From NCBI RefSeq assembly GCF_028657195.3, contig NZ_JANCPR020000003.1, forward strand, positions 186,001 through 250,000: a stretch of DNA of 64,000 bases. The letters are read 5' to 3'. Position numbers and translations under genes: made by a program. The stretch's first letter is position 1, and every line of letters begins with the position of its first letter. Origin of the DNA: Streptomyces iconiensis. Lineage in GTDB: Bacteria; Actinomycetota; Actinomycetes; Streptomycetales; Streptomycetaceae. Below the pieces are notes generated by a model, which ran no database searches, was not told the origin of the DNA, and worked only from the letters and a program-made list of their open reading frames with translations. Of this stretch, positions 10,346-19,568 are shown one piece after another.

Positions 10346-11140
10346 TCAGTCCTCCAGCATGCGCGACCGGAGGCGGGTGAGCGTCGCCGCGCTGAGCTTC
10401 AGACCCTCGGTGAGATAGGTGTCGATGCTGCCCCAGGTCTCCTCGATGGTGGCGAACGCGGCGCCGAGGTAGGTGGCGCGGGCGTCGAAGAGCGGCGCGA
10501 GCAGCTCCATGACCTCGGGGGACATCCCGGCGCTGGACTTCTCACTGCGGTGCACCTTGTACCGCCTGTGCGGCTGGTTCGACTGGAGGTAGTCGGCCTC
10601 GATCGCCTCCCGCTCGACACCGAGCGCCAGCAGCGTGATCGCTATCGACAGCCCGGCGCGGTCCTTGCCCGCCGCGCAGTGCATGAGTGCCGGGACGCTG
10701 TCCTCGGCGAGCGCGTGCAGGATGCGGCCGTGCTCCGCCGTACGGGCCTTGATCATGGTGCGGTACGAGGTCGTCATGCGCTCGGCTGCGAGGCCGTCGC
10801 CGAGGAGCGCGCGGAGCTGGTCCAGCTCGCCGTCGCGGACCATCTTCCAGAACTCGGCGCCGTCCGCCGGGTCCGTGAGCGGGATGTTGAGGTTGCGCAC
10901 GCCGGGGAGTGCGACATCCGGGCCCTCCATGGCCTGGTCGGCCGCGTTGCGGAAGTCGAAGACCGTATGGAGGCCGAGACCGGCGAGGAACGCCGAGTCC
11001 TCCGTCGTCGCATGGGCGAGGTGGCCGCTGCGGAAGAGCACACCCTGCCGCACCTTCCGGCCGTCGACGGTGGGGAGCCCGCCCACGTCACGGAAGTTCC
11101 GGACCCCGGTCAGCAACGTTTCGGCGGACTGCTGGCTCAC
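10346..11140 (-). CDS. Tyrosine-protein-phosphatase-like protein (Y_phosphatase3 type)
   Basis: 264 aa from GTG 11140, chosen for the GAGGAGCGC ribosome site just upstream; the frame stays open further up but without coding character. The Cys-phosphatase loop Cx5R is intact as HCAAGKDRAG (C155 nucleophile, R161), and the N-terminal TGVRNFRDVGG motif is typical of the family that includes bacterial dual-specificity/phosphoinositide-type phosphatases. Substrate is unknown. It is transcribed 62 bp downstream of the SARP gene on the same strand, so the two may be one unit. Confidence 0.87.
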   Translation of the reverse strand: MSQQSAETLLTGVRNFRDVGGLPTVDGRKVRQGVLFRSGHLAHATTEDSAFLAGLGLHTVFDFRNAADQAMEGPDVALPGVRNLNIPLTDPADGAEFWKMVRDGELDQLRALLGDGLAAERMTTSYRTMIKARTAEHGRILHALAEDSVPALMHCAAGKDRAGLSIAITLLALGVEREAIEADYLQSNQPHRRYKVHRSEKSSAGMSPEVMELLAPLFDARATYLGAAFATIEETWGSIDTYLTEGLKLSAATLTRLRSRMLED

Positions 11141-11202
11141 GTGCGCTCCTCGGTTCTGTGACGGCCGTCCTTTTGACCATACGACATGGGCCCCGAGGCG
11201 GA

Positions 11203-12402
11203 TCAGGCCAGCGGTGCGTGACGCGTACGACACCCGCCGGGCACCGCGAAGGTGGCGGCGCCGGCCGGGCCGTGGAGGTGCAGCTGGGCGCTCGCGCCGC
11301 CGGGCAGGCCGTGCAGCGGGCGGCGGCTGGTGACCAGGACGCGGGTGCCAGGTCCCGGCAGCACGCAGCGCACCTGTGCTGCCGAGGCGGCGTCGTCCAG
11401 TACGAGCAGGAGGCGGCGTCCGGCGCAGGCCGTACGCAGCAGGGAGCGGCGTGCGCCGGCGCCCAGCGGAAGGTGCTCCTGGCCCAGGCCCAGCGCGCCC
11501 AGCAGCGTGCCGGTCACGGTGCTCGGGAGCGCGGCGCCCGGCCCCTGACCGCACAGATCGACGAAGAACGTGCCGTCGGGGAAGAGGGGCCGCGCCCGGC
11601 GTGCCCAGCGCAGCGCGAGCGCGGTCTTGCCCGTACCTGAGGCGCCGTGCAGGACCACGATGTCGCGCCGTGCCGTCCCCTGGCCGGTGGCGAACAGGGT
11701 GTCCAGGGCCTCGTCAAGGGTGCCGCCGCCGTCCGGCGGCCCACCCGGTCGCCCGCCCAACGGATCGGCTGGCGGCGGGAGTTGGCAACCGGGGGGTGCG
11801 GTACGCACCGGCGCCGGTGGCCCGGGGCGCAGGTCGAGGTCCAGGCGGCGGTGCGCGGCACGCAGCCGCTCCTCGTGCAGGGAGGGGACCACGGTGCGGT
11901 GCAGCGCACCGCTGTCGACCCCCGACAGCGGTGCGCCGCGCCACAGCTCCAGCGCGCGGTCCAACAGGCCACGCTCGGCGTCCTGTTCGCGCGCCCCGGC
12001 CGCCTGGGCGAGGAGCCAGCGGAAAGTGTCGGCGTCGACCTCGACGTCGCGGCCCGACAGCACATAGCCGTCTTCTGTCTCCTGGACGAGGCGGCGGCCC
12101 GTGCCCCGGGGGTCCAGCGCGGCGTTCAGCCGCGCGGCGTACGCGCTCAGACCGGCGTGCGCCGACGCCGGAGGTTCGCCGTCCCAGAGCGCCGTGACGA
12201 TCTGCGCCGTGGGCACGGTCCTGCCGGGCCGCAGTGCCAGTACCGCGAGAAGGGCGCGGGCGCGCCCCTGGGGCACATACAGTTCTCCCTGGTCACCGGC
12301 CACTTCGAGCGGGCCGAGCAGGGTGATGCGCAAGCGGCTCACGCGGACGCTGCCCCTCCGCACACGGCGGTCGGCCTCAGCGGCGGTACCGGTCGGCCTC
12401 AT
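11203..12402 (-). CDS. Short AfsR/SARP-family regulator: winged helix, partial BTAD, NB-ARC
   Basis: 399 aa from ATG 12402. An OmpR-type winged helix with the SARP signature (LRITLLGPLEV, then GRARALLAVLALRPG) spans residues ~24-115. A bacterial transcriptional activation domain follows but appears to stop near residue 190, and a Pro/Gly-rich linker leads to an NTPase with Walker A GASGTGKT at 253-260 and Walker B-like LLLVLDD. AfsR is about 990 aa; this protein ends shortly after LVTSRR, lacking the rest of the NB-ARC and all TPR repeats. SARPs activate secondary-metabolite genes; the target here is unknown because no biosynthetic cluster adjoins it. Either a natural short form or a C-terminal truncation. 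Confidence 0.8.
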   Translation of the reverse strand: MRPTGTAAEADRRVRRGSVRVSRLRITLLGPLEVAGDQGELYVPQGRARALLAVLALRPGRTVPTAQIVTALWDGEPPASAHAGLSAYAARLNAALDPRGTGRRLVQETEDGYVLSGRDVEVDADTFRWLLAQAAGAREQDAERGLLDRALELWRGAPLSGVDSGALHRTVVPSLHEERLRAAHRRLDLDLRPGPPAPVRTAPPGCQLPPPADPLGGRPGGPPDGGGTLDEALDTLFATGQGTARRDIVVLHGASGTGKTALALRWARRARPLFPDGTFFVDLCGQGPGAALPSTVTGTLLGALGLGQEHLPLGAGARRSLLRTACAGRRLLLVLDDAASAAQVRCVLPGPGTRVLVTSRRPLHGLPGGASAQLHLHGPAGAATFAVPGGCRTRHAPLA

Positions 12403-12640
12403 CGCATTCGTTATCACCGTTGCTGACTCCTCCGCTGCCCGTGCGCCGACGGCGCGTGGAAGAACGCCGCCGGGTCGGAAGGCCGCGCCGGAGCGCCGCG
12501 TTCCGCGGCCCGTGTCCTGCGGGGTTCCGGCCTCTGCGACCACAGGGCTGACCTGGAAAACGCTACCGATGCCTGCCGATATGTGTGACGGTCGTTCGAC
12601 CTACATTCCGAGGTGGGTTCCGGTGCCGGGGAGGCTGGTT

Positions 12641-13819
12641 GTGGAAGCGGCTGTGGCGGGGGTCGGCGCGGCGGCGGTGCCGCGAGGGCCGGCGGAGTCG
12701 GAGTTCGCGCGGTTCGCGCACGCATACGGACACCGTCTCCGTGCCGTGGTCTCGTGCGCTGCGGCGGTGCTCGCCGTACTCGCCATGCCCGTACGGGACA
12801 TACCCCTCGCCGCTGTCCTCGCCGCCGCCGCGATCGGCTGGAACCTGCTCTACTACCGCGTGGGAACCCGGCGTCCCGGCTCCCGCGCGCTTCTCGTGGC
12901 CGACCTGGGCGTGCTCACGGCGCTATGCCTCAGCCAGGCGCTGACCGTGCCGGACACCCAGACGATGCACGGCAGCACCTGGATCCTGGTGACCGTCAGC
13001 ATCGCCGCTGTCGCCTACCAGACCACGGAGACCGTACGCGCGGCGCTCGTCGCCTCGCTCGTTCTCGCGATGGCCGACCTGGCGGGCGCCGCGCTCGACC
13101 GCGCCGACGGATGGACGTACGCGCTGCCCAACGCGGGCTGGCTGCTCGTGGAGGCGCTTCTCGCGCGCGGGCTGTACCAGCTGATCCTCTTCCGCAGCCG
13201 CAGCGCCGACACGGTCGCGGCGACGATGGCGGCCGAGCGGCGCGAACACGCCGTCGACGAGGCGCTGCGGCGGGAGGAACGTGAGTATCTGGCCACCCTG
13301 CACGACACCGCCTGCGCCACGCTGCTGATGGCGTCCGTACGCGGTGAGGCGATACGGCCCGAGGTGCTGGCGGCGCAGGCGCGCGAGGACCTGCAGCGGC
13401 TCACGTCCGAACGCGTCACCACCGGAGGGGCCGACGTCGCCGGTGAGCTGGCGGCCGAACTCGCGGGCCACGCACTCCACGTGGACAGCTCGCTCGGCGA
13501 ACCACCGGGCGAACCGCTCGGCAGGGCGTGGAGCCCCGCCGTCGCCGCACTCCGCGACAGCCTGGGCGAGGCGCTGCGCAACGTCGCCAGGCACGCGGGC
13601 GTCGACAGGGCCGGCGTGACCGCGTACCGCAGCGGCGACACGCTGGTGGTCACCGTCACGGACGAGGGCGGCGGCTTCCGTCCTGACAGCGTGCCGGAGC
13701 ACAGGCGGGGGCTGGCGCGTTCGGTCGTCGGACGGATGGCGGCGGTCGGCGGCAGGGCCACCATCAGCTCACGGCCAGGGCAGGGCACGACCGTACGACT
13801 GGAGTGGCCCCATGGCTGA
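12641..13819 (+). CDS. Membrane sensor histidine kinase (HisKA_3/NarL type)
   Basis: 392 aa from GTG 12641, chosen for GGGGAGG 6-7 nt upstream; GTG 12623 and ATG 12569 are in-frame alternatives. The N-terminal half has about five hydrophobic segments (for example VVSCAAAVLAVLAMP and the later LVASLVLAMADLAGAAL). The dimerisation helix carries the phospho-acceptor H221 in ATLHDTACATLL. The C-terminal HATPase_c shows the N-box GEALRNVARHAG (N314), G1 TDEGGGF and a final G2-like GQGTTVRLEW. It overlaps the next gene by 8 nt, and a NarL-type response regulator lies just beyond on the opposite strand, its likely partner. Confidence 0.87.
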   Translation: MEAAVAGVGAAAVPRGPAESEFARFAHAYGHRLRAVVSCAAAVLAVLAMPVRDIPLAAVLAAAAIGWNLLYYRVGTRRPGSRALLVADLGVLTALCLSQALTVPDTQTMHGSTWILVTVSIAAVAYQTTETVRAALVASLVLAMADLAGAALDRADGWTYALPNAGWLLVEALLARGLYQLILFRSRSADTVAATMAAERREHAVDEALRREEREYLATLHDTACATLLMASVRGEAIRPEVLAAQAREDLQRLTSERVTTGGADVAGELAAELAGHALHVDSSLGEPPGEPLGRAWSPAVAALRDSLGEALRNVARHAGVDRAGVTAYRSGDTLVVTVTDEGGGFRPDSVPEHRRGLARSVVGRMAAVGGRATISSRPGQGTTVRLEWPHG

Positions 13820-14978
13820 GCCGATGATGACGGAACGGATCACCACCGGGATGCGCGGCGGGCTGCGGGTCTCAGGGCTGGTGATCCTCGGCGCCGTCCA
13901 CTTCGGGCTGGCGCTGCCCGCGCTGCTGGTCAACCTCTCCTCGTACGAGCGGCCATGGATCCAGCTCGCCGCCTTCAGCGCGCTCACCCTCATCCTGCTC
14001 GCCGACGCCTTCATGGAGGCAACCGGCAGGCAACGGCCCCCGTACTGGGCAGCGGCGGGCACGCTGGCGGCCCTGGTGACCTCGGTCGTCGCCACCAGCC
14101 AGCTACCGGCGGCGTACTTCCTGGGCACCCATCACTGGTCGTTCCTGGAGGTCGGCTGGTTCGGGGTGCTGCTGCTCTTCGGACGGGGCCCCGGAGCGGC
14201 GCTGGCTTTCATCGGCTGCCATCTGGCCCTCACCCTGGGCCAGTTGACACTGGCGGGGCTGCCCACCCGGGCCGACGCCGCCGGCATGGGGGTCAGCGCT
14301 GTGGCGGTCTGCGCCTTCCAGGTGGCAGCGGCCATCATGGCCGAGCTGCTGCGGAACGTCGCGGCTGCGGCGGGGGAGACCCTCAGGGAGCAGGAGCGGA
14401 TGCGGACGGAGGCGGAGATCTCCGCGCGCATCCACGCGGACCAGCGCGAGCGCTACCGCGAACTCGACGACACCGCACTCCCGTTGCTCGCGGGGCTGGC
14501 CGACGGCTCGCTCAGCGCGGCGGACGAGGAGGTGCGCCGCCGGTGCGGCATGGAGGCAGCCAGGTTACGCAGGCTGTTCGCCGAACGGGACTTCGCGCCC
14601 GACCCGCTCGTACACGAGCTGCGCGCCTGCATCGGCGAGGCCGAGCGGTACGGCGTCGATGTCCAGCTCGCTGTCAGAGGCGCACCCACAGGGCTCGCCC
14701 AGCCGGTGCGGCGCGCGCTGACCGAGCCCGTACTCGCCGCACTGCTGGCGGCCGACCGCGGGGCGCGGGTGACCGTGGTGCGCGGTGGCGGTGCCGTACG
14801 GGTCGGGGTGGTCACCGACGCGCCGGACACCCGCATCCCCTGGCCCACGCTGCGCGGGCTGCGGGTGCGCACGGTGCGCGGGGAGGGGCGGCTGTGGACC
14901 GAGATCTCCTGCCCCGTCGAGGGGACCGGGGGCGGCGCCGCTGCCGGGCCGGGCGCCAACCGGAGTGCGTCGGTCTGA
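13812..14978 (+). CDS. Degenerate sister histidine kinase (no phospho-acceptor His), TTA codon
   Basis: 388 aa. Same layout as the preceding kinase: about five hydrophobic segments to residue ~180, a charged coiled helix, then a C-terminal domain. At the position matching H221 of the neighbour the motif reads RELDDTALPLLAGL, so His is replaced by D219. The C-terminal region lacks a recognisable N-box Asn and the glycine loops. It is therefore predicted to be a non-catalytic partner, perhaps forming heterodimers or modulating the sister kinase. Codon 252 (14565-14567) is TTA, the rare bldA-dependent leucine codon of Streptomyces. Start ATG 13812 overlaps the upstream stop. Confidence 0.75.
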   Translation: MAEPMMTERITTGMRGGLRVSGLVILGAVHFGLALPALLVNLSSYERPWIQLAAFSALTLILLADAFMEATGRQRPPYWAAAGTLAALVTSVVATSQLPAAYFLGTHHWSFLEVGWFGVLLLFGRGPGAALAFIGCHLALTLGQLTLAGLPTRADAAGMGVSAVAVCAFQVAAAIMAELLRNVAAAAGETLREQERMRTEAEISARIHADQRERYRELDDTALPLLAGLADGSLSAADEEVRRRCGMEAARLRRLFAERDFAPDPLVHELRACIGEAERYGVDVQLAVRGAPTGLAQPVRRALTEPVLAALLAADRGARVTVVRGGGAVRVGVVTDAPDTRIPWPTLRGLRVRTVRGEGRLWTEISCPVEGTGGGAAAGPGANRSASV

Positions 14979-15051
14979 AGTCGGCGGAAACCAGGGGGAG
15001 TTGACGGACGCCGGAGGTCACAGGGCAGGGCTCGGGGAGTGCGGGCGCGGC

Positions 15052-15708
15052 TCAGAGGTCGTCGAGGGAGACAAGGCCGTCCTGGATCGCCCGGGCCACG
15101 AGGTTGGCCTTGGTCGTGGCGGGGCGGCCCGCGTTGGCGTACTTGATCCGTACCCGGTCCAGGTAGGTGTTGACGGTACGCACCGAGATCCCCAGGCTCT
15201 CGCCGACCATCGCTTTGGACTCCGACTGGAACCACTCCAGCAGCACATCGACCTCGCGGGGCGCGAGCGTGGGCCGGTCGTGGTCGGCGTCGCTGCCGAA
15301 GGCGCCGGCGAGCGCGGGCGGCGTGTACGGGACGCAGTCGGCGGCTGCGAGGGTCGCTGCGACGAGGTGGTGCTCGCCCTCGCCCTTCGTCAGATAGGTG
15401 AAGGCGCCCAGGTCCAGGCAGGTCAGCGCGGCCTCCTGGCTGTCCTGCATGGTGTAGACGATCACCTGCCGTTCCTGCGCGACCAGTCCGCGCAGTACGC
15501 CGTAAGCGAGCGTGCCGTGCGCGAGCTGGAGGTCCAGGACGACAACGTCCGCCTCGCGCCCCGGCGCTGTCAGTGCCGCCGCCGCGTCCTGTCCCTCGGC
15601 CACGACGGTGATGGGGCGTTCGGAGGCGGCGTACCAGGACCTGATGCCCGCGAGCACCACGGGATGGTCGTCGATCAGTGCCACGCTGACCGGTTCGTTC
15701 CCCGCCAC
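15052..15708 (-). CDS. NarL/LuxR-family response regulator
   Basis: 218 aa from GTG 15708, with GGAGGAG upstream; ATG 15774 gives an unlikely Cys/Gly-rich extension. The receiver domain has acidic residues in ALIDDHP, phospho-acceptor D59 in VVVLDLQ, Thr in VIVYTM and Lys in YLTKGEG. The C-terminal helix-turn-helix includes APREVDVL and ISVRTVNTYLDRVR. It converges on the kinase pair with 73 bp between stops. Inference: it is phosphorylated by the kinase at 12641-13819. The family often controls antibiotic or development genes in actinomycetes but no target is evident here. Confidence 0.9.
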   Translation of the reverse strand: MAGNEPVSVALIDDHPVVLAGIRSWYAASERPITVVAEGQDAAAALTAPGREADVVVLDLQLAHGTLAYGVLRGLVAQERQVIVYTMQDSQEAALTCLDLGAFTYLTKGEGEHHLVAATLAAADCVPYTPPALAGAFGSDADHDRPTLAPREVDVLLEWFQSESKAMVGESLGISVRTVNTYLDRVRIKYANAGRPATTKANLVARAIQDGLVSLDDL

Positions 15709-15836
15709 ACCGCACCCTCCTCCGTCGCACGCGCAGCGGTTACCCGCCGTCGTGTTGGCTGGTCCCTCGCGCACCGTGGCCGGTTCCGTCCCTGGTCAGC
15801 GGCGCGTGAGCGGGCCCGGACCGCCGAGGTTACGTC

Positions 15837-16538
15837 ATGGCGCGGCCGTACGCTGGCCCTGTGAACGAGGAACTGTTCCCGCGACCCCCGGCCGAGGTCG
15901 CACCCGCTGCCGTGCACCTTCCCGGCTGGCTGGAGCCGGGCGCGCAGGGCGAGTTGCTGGCGGCGTGCCGGGAGTGGGCGAAGCCGCCGGCCGGGCTGCG
16001 GACCGTACGCATGCCGGGCGGCGGCGAGATGTCCGTACGGCAGCTCAGCCTGGGCAGGCACTGGTACCCGTACGGCTACGCGCCGACCGTCGTGGACGGG
16101 GGAGGAGAGCCGGTGAAGCCGTTCCCCGCGTGGCTGGGGGAGTGGGCGCTGCGCGCGGTCGACGCCGCGGCGGCCGTCGCCGGGGAGCAGCACGGACTGA
16201 GGGCGTACGGGGAGGGACCGTGCGCCGCGTCGTACGACATCGCACTCGTCAACTTCTATGACGCCTCGGCGCGCATGGGGATGCACAGGGACAGCGACGA
16301 GCGCTCCGGTGCGCCGGTGGTCTCGTTCAGCCTCGGGGACTCCTGTGTCTTCCGGTTCGGCAACCCGGAGGGGCGTGGCAGACCGTGGCACGACGTGTCG
16401 CTGCGCAGCGGGGATGCCTTTGTTTTCGGGGGACCCAGCAGGTTGGCGTACCACGGGGTCCCGCGTACGGAGCCGGGCTCGGGGCCGGCGGCGCTGGGGC
16501 TGCGCGGCAGGGTCAACGTCACGGTGCGCGCCTACTGA
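15837..16538 (+). CDS. AlkB-family 2-oxoglutarate/Fe(II) dioxygenase
   Basis: 233 aa. The iron ligands are visible as H150-R-D152 and H206, and the 2-oxoglutarate/active-site signature RxNxTxR occurs as RVNVTVR (225-231) at the C-terminus. E. coli AlkB repairs alkylated bases (1-methyladenine, 3-methylcytosine) by oxidative demethylation, and this protein likely does the same. It is divergently transcribed from the response regulator across 128 bp. A downstream in-frame GTG near 15861 (NEELFPR) could be the true start because the first eight residues are not conserved-looking. Confidence 0.9.
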   Translation: MARPYAGPVNEELFPRPPAEVAPAAVHLPGWLEPGAQGELLAACREWAKPPAGLRTVRMPGGGEMSVRQLSLGRHWYPYGYAPTVVDGGGEPVKPFPAWLGEWALRAVDAAAAVAGEQHGLRAYGEGPCAASYDIALVNFYDASARMGMHRDSDERSGAPVVSFSLGDSCVFRFGNPEGRGRPWHDVSLRSGDAFVFGGPSRLAYHGVPRTEPGSGPAALGLRGRVNVTVRAY

Positions 16539-16887
16539 AGTAGCCGTGACTGCCCGGGAGTTGACCCCTTCGCCGGGTCAATCGAACGCCTGGAATCTTC
16601 ACCCGTTGGGAGCTGGCGAGGGGTGGCGAATACCCCTTCTGCGTCCGGCGGGGGGAGGGGCGAGGGCTAGCGTGGCCACGGCTTCGGCACCCGGCCCCGC
16701 TTCAGCTCCTCTCTCACTTCCCGCTCCGGCGCTCTTCATCCCCCGCTCGTTCCTCCCGCTCGTTCGGCCACTCCCCTGGAGCCCTCCCCTCCAGCTCCTC
16801 GGCTGCGGCTCCCCCCGCTCCGCATCCCTCCCTCCAGCTCGTCTCCGAACTCCTCAGTCCTTCTTCGACCTTCCTCCGAGGAACCCA
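16539..16887. other. Intergenic region upstream of the conservon, with inverted repeat
   Basis: 349 bp without a convincing gene. It contains a perfect inverted repeat, TTGACCC at 16561-16567 and GGGTCAA at 16575-16581 with a 7-nt spacer, 23 bp after the alkB stop. It could be the alkB terminator hairpin or an operator for the conservon. The rest is C/T-rich (ctcccg/ctcgtt runs) up to the cvnA ribosome site CCGAGGAA. Confidence 0.55.
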
Positions 16888-19110
16888 ATGCCTGAACCCC
16901 CGCGCCACGTGGTGCAGACAGGAAGAGGAACCTCCGGTCCCGCCCCTACGGTCGCCGCCCAGCCCGGACCACACGGACCACACGGACCACACGGACCGCC
17001 CGTACCGCCCGGATCACCAGGTGCGAACGGCGCACGGCGGCGGCACGGCAGGACCCCCTTGCGCGAGAGTGCGGGCGACGCCGCCGTGCGCCACCGCCTG
17101 GTGCGGCTGGCCGTGCTGCCCGCCGGGCTGATCGCGGTGGCCGGCGCCGCGGTGGTCGCCTACGTGATGCGCGTACGGGGCGGCATCGACGCCACGGGAG
17201 CGCCCGGCGCCGGAGCAGTCGGCGCCCCCGTCTGGGGAGTGCTGGCGGGGAGCCTTCTGCTGGTCAGCGCCGTGATCGTCACCGCGGCCATGCTCGCCTC
17301 CTCCGAGGCGCGGGGCACGGCGGAACGCTGCGCCGCGCTGCGCCGATCCACGGCGCTCGGGCAGGCCGAACTCCAGGCCATACTGCGCGGATTGGAGCGC
17401 GGTGAGCGCCCGCAGCCACGCAGCCGCGCGCCCGAGAGTGAACCCGTCGGGGACGCCCTGGACCTGCTGACCCACGAGTGCGCGCTCGCACAGCGGGGAG
17501 CGGAGGTGGCCGTCGCGGAGGCCGCGGCCCTGGTGCGCAGCACGTACAGCGGCAGCGAGGAGAAGGTCGAGGTCTTCGTGAACCTCGCGCGCAGGCTCCA
17601 GTCCCTCGTGCACCGCGAGATCGAGCTGCTCGACGAGCTGGAGAACGATGTCGAGGATCCCGACCTGCTCAAGGGCCTCTTCCACGTCGACCACCTCGCC
17701 ACCCGTATCCGCAGGCACGCCGAGAACCTCGCCGTGCTCGGGGGCGCCGTCTCGCGCCGTCAGTGGACCCGCCCGGTCACCATGACCGAGGTGCTGCGCT
17801 CCTCCATCGCCGAGGTCGAGCAGTACCCGCGGGTCAAGCTCGTGCCTCCGATCGAGGGCACGCTGCGCGGACACGCGGTCGCCGACGTGATCCACCTGCT
17901 CGCCGAACTCATCGAGAACGCCACGGTGTACTCGGCGCCCCAGACCCAGGTCCTGCTGCGCGCCCAGCACGTCACGGCGGGGCTCGCCGTCGAGGTCGAG
18001 GACCGGGGTCTGGGCATGACGGCGGCCGAGCAGAACCACATGAACGCGGTGCTCTCCGAGCCCGAACAGATCGATGTGCCCGAGCTGTTGCGTGACGGCA
18101 GGATCGGCCTCTTCGTGGTCTCCGCTCTCGCGCGCCGGCACGGCGTCGTCGTCCAGCTCCAGAACAACATCTACGGCGGTATCCAGGCCGTACTCGTCCT
18201 GCCCAGGGGCCTGCTCGGTGAGGACTCCGAGACGGCACACGGGGCGGGCAGCGGTACGGCCCCCGGGGCAGCCCCCGCGGGGACGGCCGGGTGGACGGCC
18301 GCGGGCACGGCGGCGGGCACGGCCGGGGTGTCGGCCGCCGAGGACGCGGGACGTCCCGCACCCCCCGGAGTTCCGGCCGCCGCGCCGCAGGTACGGGCCG
18401 AGCCGGCAGGCCCCGCGCTCCCCGAGGAGACCGGCGCCCCCGGGCACGCACCGGCGTCCGTGCCCGACCCCCGGCCCCGCTCGCACGCGCGCGTCCGCAA
18501 GATGGCGAACGGTCCCACGTCGGCGCCCCACAGGCCCGGCACCCCGCCGCCCTTCACCTCCGGGCCCGCGTCCGTGCCGCAGGCCCCGCCGCCGCCCGTC
18601 ACCACACAGCCAGTGGCTCCGCAGCCCGCCTCCGCGCAGTCCGTTCCCTCTCAACCGGGGCCGCAGCAGCCGGGGTTCCCCCCGGAATCCGGGGCCGGGC
18701 AGACGGTGCCGCAGTGGGGCGAGCTGCCGGGGGAGGCGTTGCACGGGGAGGCATTGCACGGGGAGGAGCCGCCGGAACAGGGCGGTAACGAGGCAGCGGC
18801 CTCCCCGGCAGACGGTGACCGCCCGCGGTTGCCCAAGCGCCGCCGCCAGGAGCACCTGGTGCCCGAACTGCGTGATCCGCCCGCCTTCCTGGACGGCGGC
18901 GCCCGTGCCCAGGCGGTCGCCGAGGAAGGGCACGACCCGGGACTGATGGCCGCCTTCAGACGGGGCACCAGCCTCGCCGACGAGGCCGGCAGGACCGACC
19001 TCTCCGACCTCACCGACCTCGCCGAGGGACAGGACCCCGCCACCGGCGGTGAGGTCCCCGGCGGTCCGTCCCCGGCCCCCGACGGGGACACCTCCCGCCC
19101 CGCCCGTTAG
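16888..19110 (+). CDS. cvnA: Conservon sensor-kinase-like protein CvnA
   Basis: 740 aa from ATG 16888. Residues 1-60 are Pro/Gly/His-rich, from a 9-bp DNA repeat (ccacacgga). Two transmembrane segments lie at ~73-93 and ~115-137 flanking a short extracytoplasmic loop. A helical region is followed by an HATPase_c domain with N-box LAELIENATVYSA (N344) and G1 EDRGLGM. No classical H-box is obvious, as usual for CvnA proteins. Residues ~450-740 are low-complexity Pro/Ala/Gln. Known conservons (cvn1-13 in S. coelicolor) encode a membrane complex resembling eukaryotic GPCR/G-protein modules with CvnB, CvnC and the GTPase CvnD, affecting development and antibiotics. Confidence 0.9.
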   Translation: MPEPPRHVVQTGRGTSGPAPTVAAQPGPHGPHGPHGPPVPPGSPGANGARRRHGRTPLRESAGDAAVRHRLVRLAVLPAGLIAVAGAAVVAYVMRVRGGIDATGAPGAGAVGAPVWGVLAGSLLLVSAVIVTAAMLASSEARGTAERCAALRRSTALGQAELQAILRGLERGERPQPRSRAPESEPVGDALDLLTHECALAQRGAEVAVAEAAALVRSTYSGSEEKVEVFVNLARRLQSLVHREIELLDELENDVEDPDLLKGLFHVDHLATRIRRHAENLAVLGGAVSRRQWTRPVTMTEVLRSSIAEVEQYPRVKLVPPIEGTLRGHAVADVIHLLAELIENATVYSAPQTQVLLRAQHVTAGLAVEVEDRGLGMTAAEQNHMNAVLSEPEQIDVPELLRDGRIGLFVVSALARRHGVVVQLQNNIYGGIQAVLVLPRGLLGEDSETAHGAGSGTAPGAAPAGTAGWTAAGTAAGTAGVSAAEDAGRPAPPGVPAAAPQVRAEPAGPALPEETGAPGHAPASVPDPRPRSHARVRKMANGPTSAPHRPGTPPPFTSGPASVPQAPPPPVTTQPVAPQPASAQSVPSQPGPQQPGFPPESGAGQTVPQWGELPGEALHGEALHGEEPPEQGGNEAAASPADGDRPRLPKRRRQEHLVPELRDPPAFLDGGARAQAVAEEGHDPGLMAAFRRGTSLADEAGRTDLSDLTDLAEGQDPATGGEVPGGPSPAPDGDTSRPAR

Positions 19111-19142
19111 CGTGGCCCGCCCTCAAGGAGAAGAACGCGATC

Positions 19143-19559
19143 ATGGTGAGCCAAGCCCCAGTGGGGCAGAACACCGACCTCTCCTGGCTGTTGACCGGTC
19201 TGGTGCAGCGCGTACCACACGCGAACAGCGCGCTGCTGCTGTCCGCCGACGGGCTGGTGAAGGCCGTGCACGGCCTGGAGCCCGATACGGCCGACCACAT
19301 GGCGGCGCTCGCCTCGGGGCTCTACTCCCTGGCACGCAGCGCGGGAGTGCGCCTCGGCGAGGGTGGCGAGGTGCGGCAGGTGGTGGTCGAGTTGGATGTC
19401 TCGCTGCTCTTCGTCTCCACGGCGGGCCAGGGCGCCTGTCTGGCCGTGCTGGCCGGGCGCGAGGCGGACGCCGCCGTGCTCGGCTACGAGATGGCGATGC
19501 TGGTCAAGAGCGTCAGGCCGTATCTGGCTACCCCCGCACGACAGCCCACGGGACACTGA
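19143..19559 (+). CDS. cvnB: Roadblock/LC7-domain protein CvnB
   Basis: 138 aa. Single roadblock/LC7 domain with the typical segments LSWLLTGLVQRVP, ALLLSADGLVKA and LFVSTAGQGACLAVLAG. Roadblock proteins of this kind act as GTPase-activating or scaffold partners of MglA-like/CvnD GTPases. The start ATG 19143 has AAGGAGAAG upstream. Order A-B-C-D with short spacings (32 bp to cvnA, 9 bp to cvnC) matches known conservons. Confidence 0.92.
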   Translation: MVSQAPVGQNTDLSWLLTGLVQRVPHANSALLLSADGLVKAVHGLEPDTADHMAALASGLYSLARSAGVRLGEGGEVRQVVVELDVSLLFVSTAGQGACLAVLAGREADAAVLGYEMAMLVKSVRPYLATPARQPTGH

Positions 19560-19568
19560 GGCAGCCGG

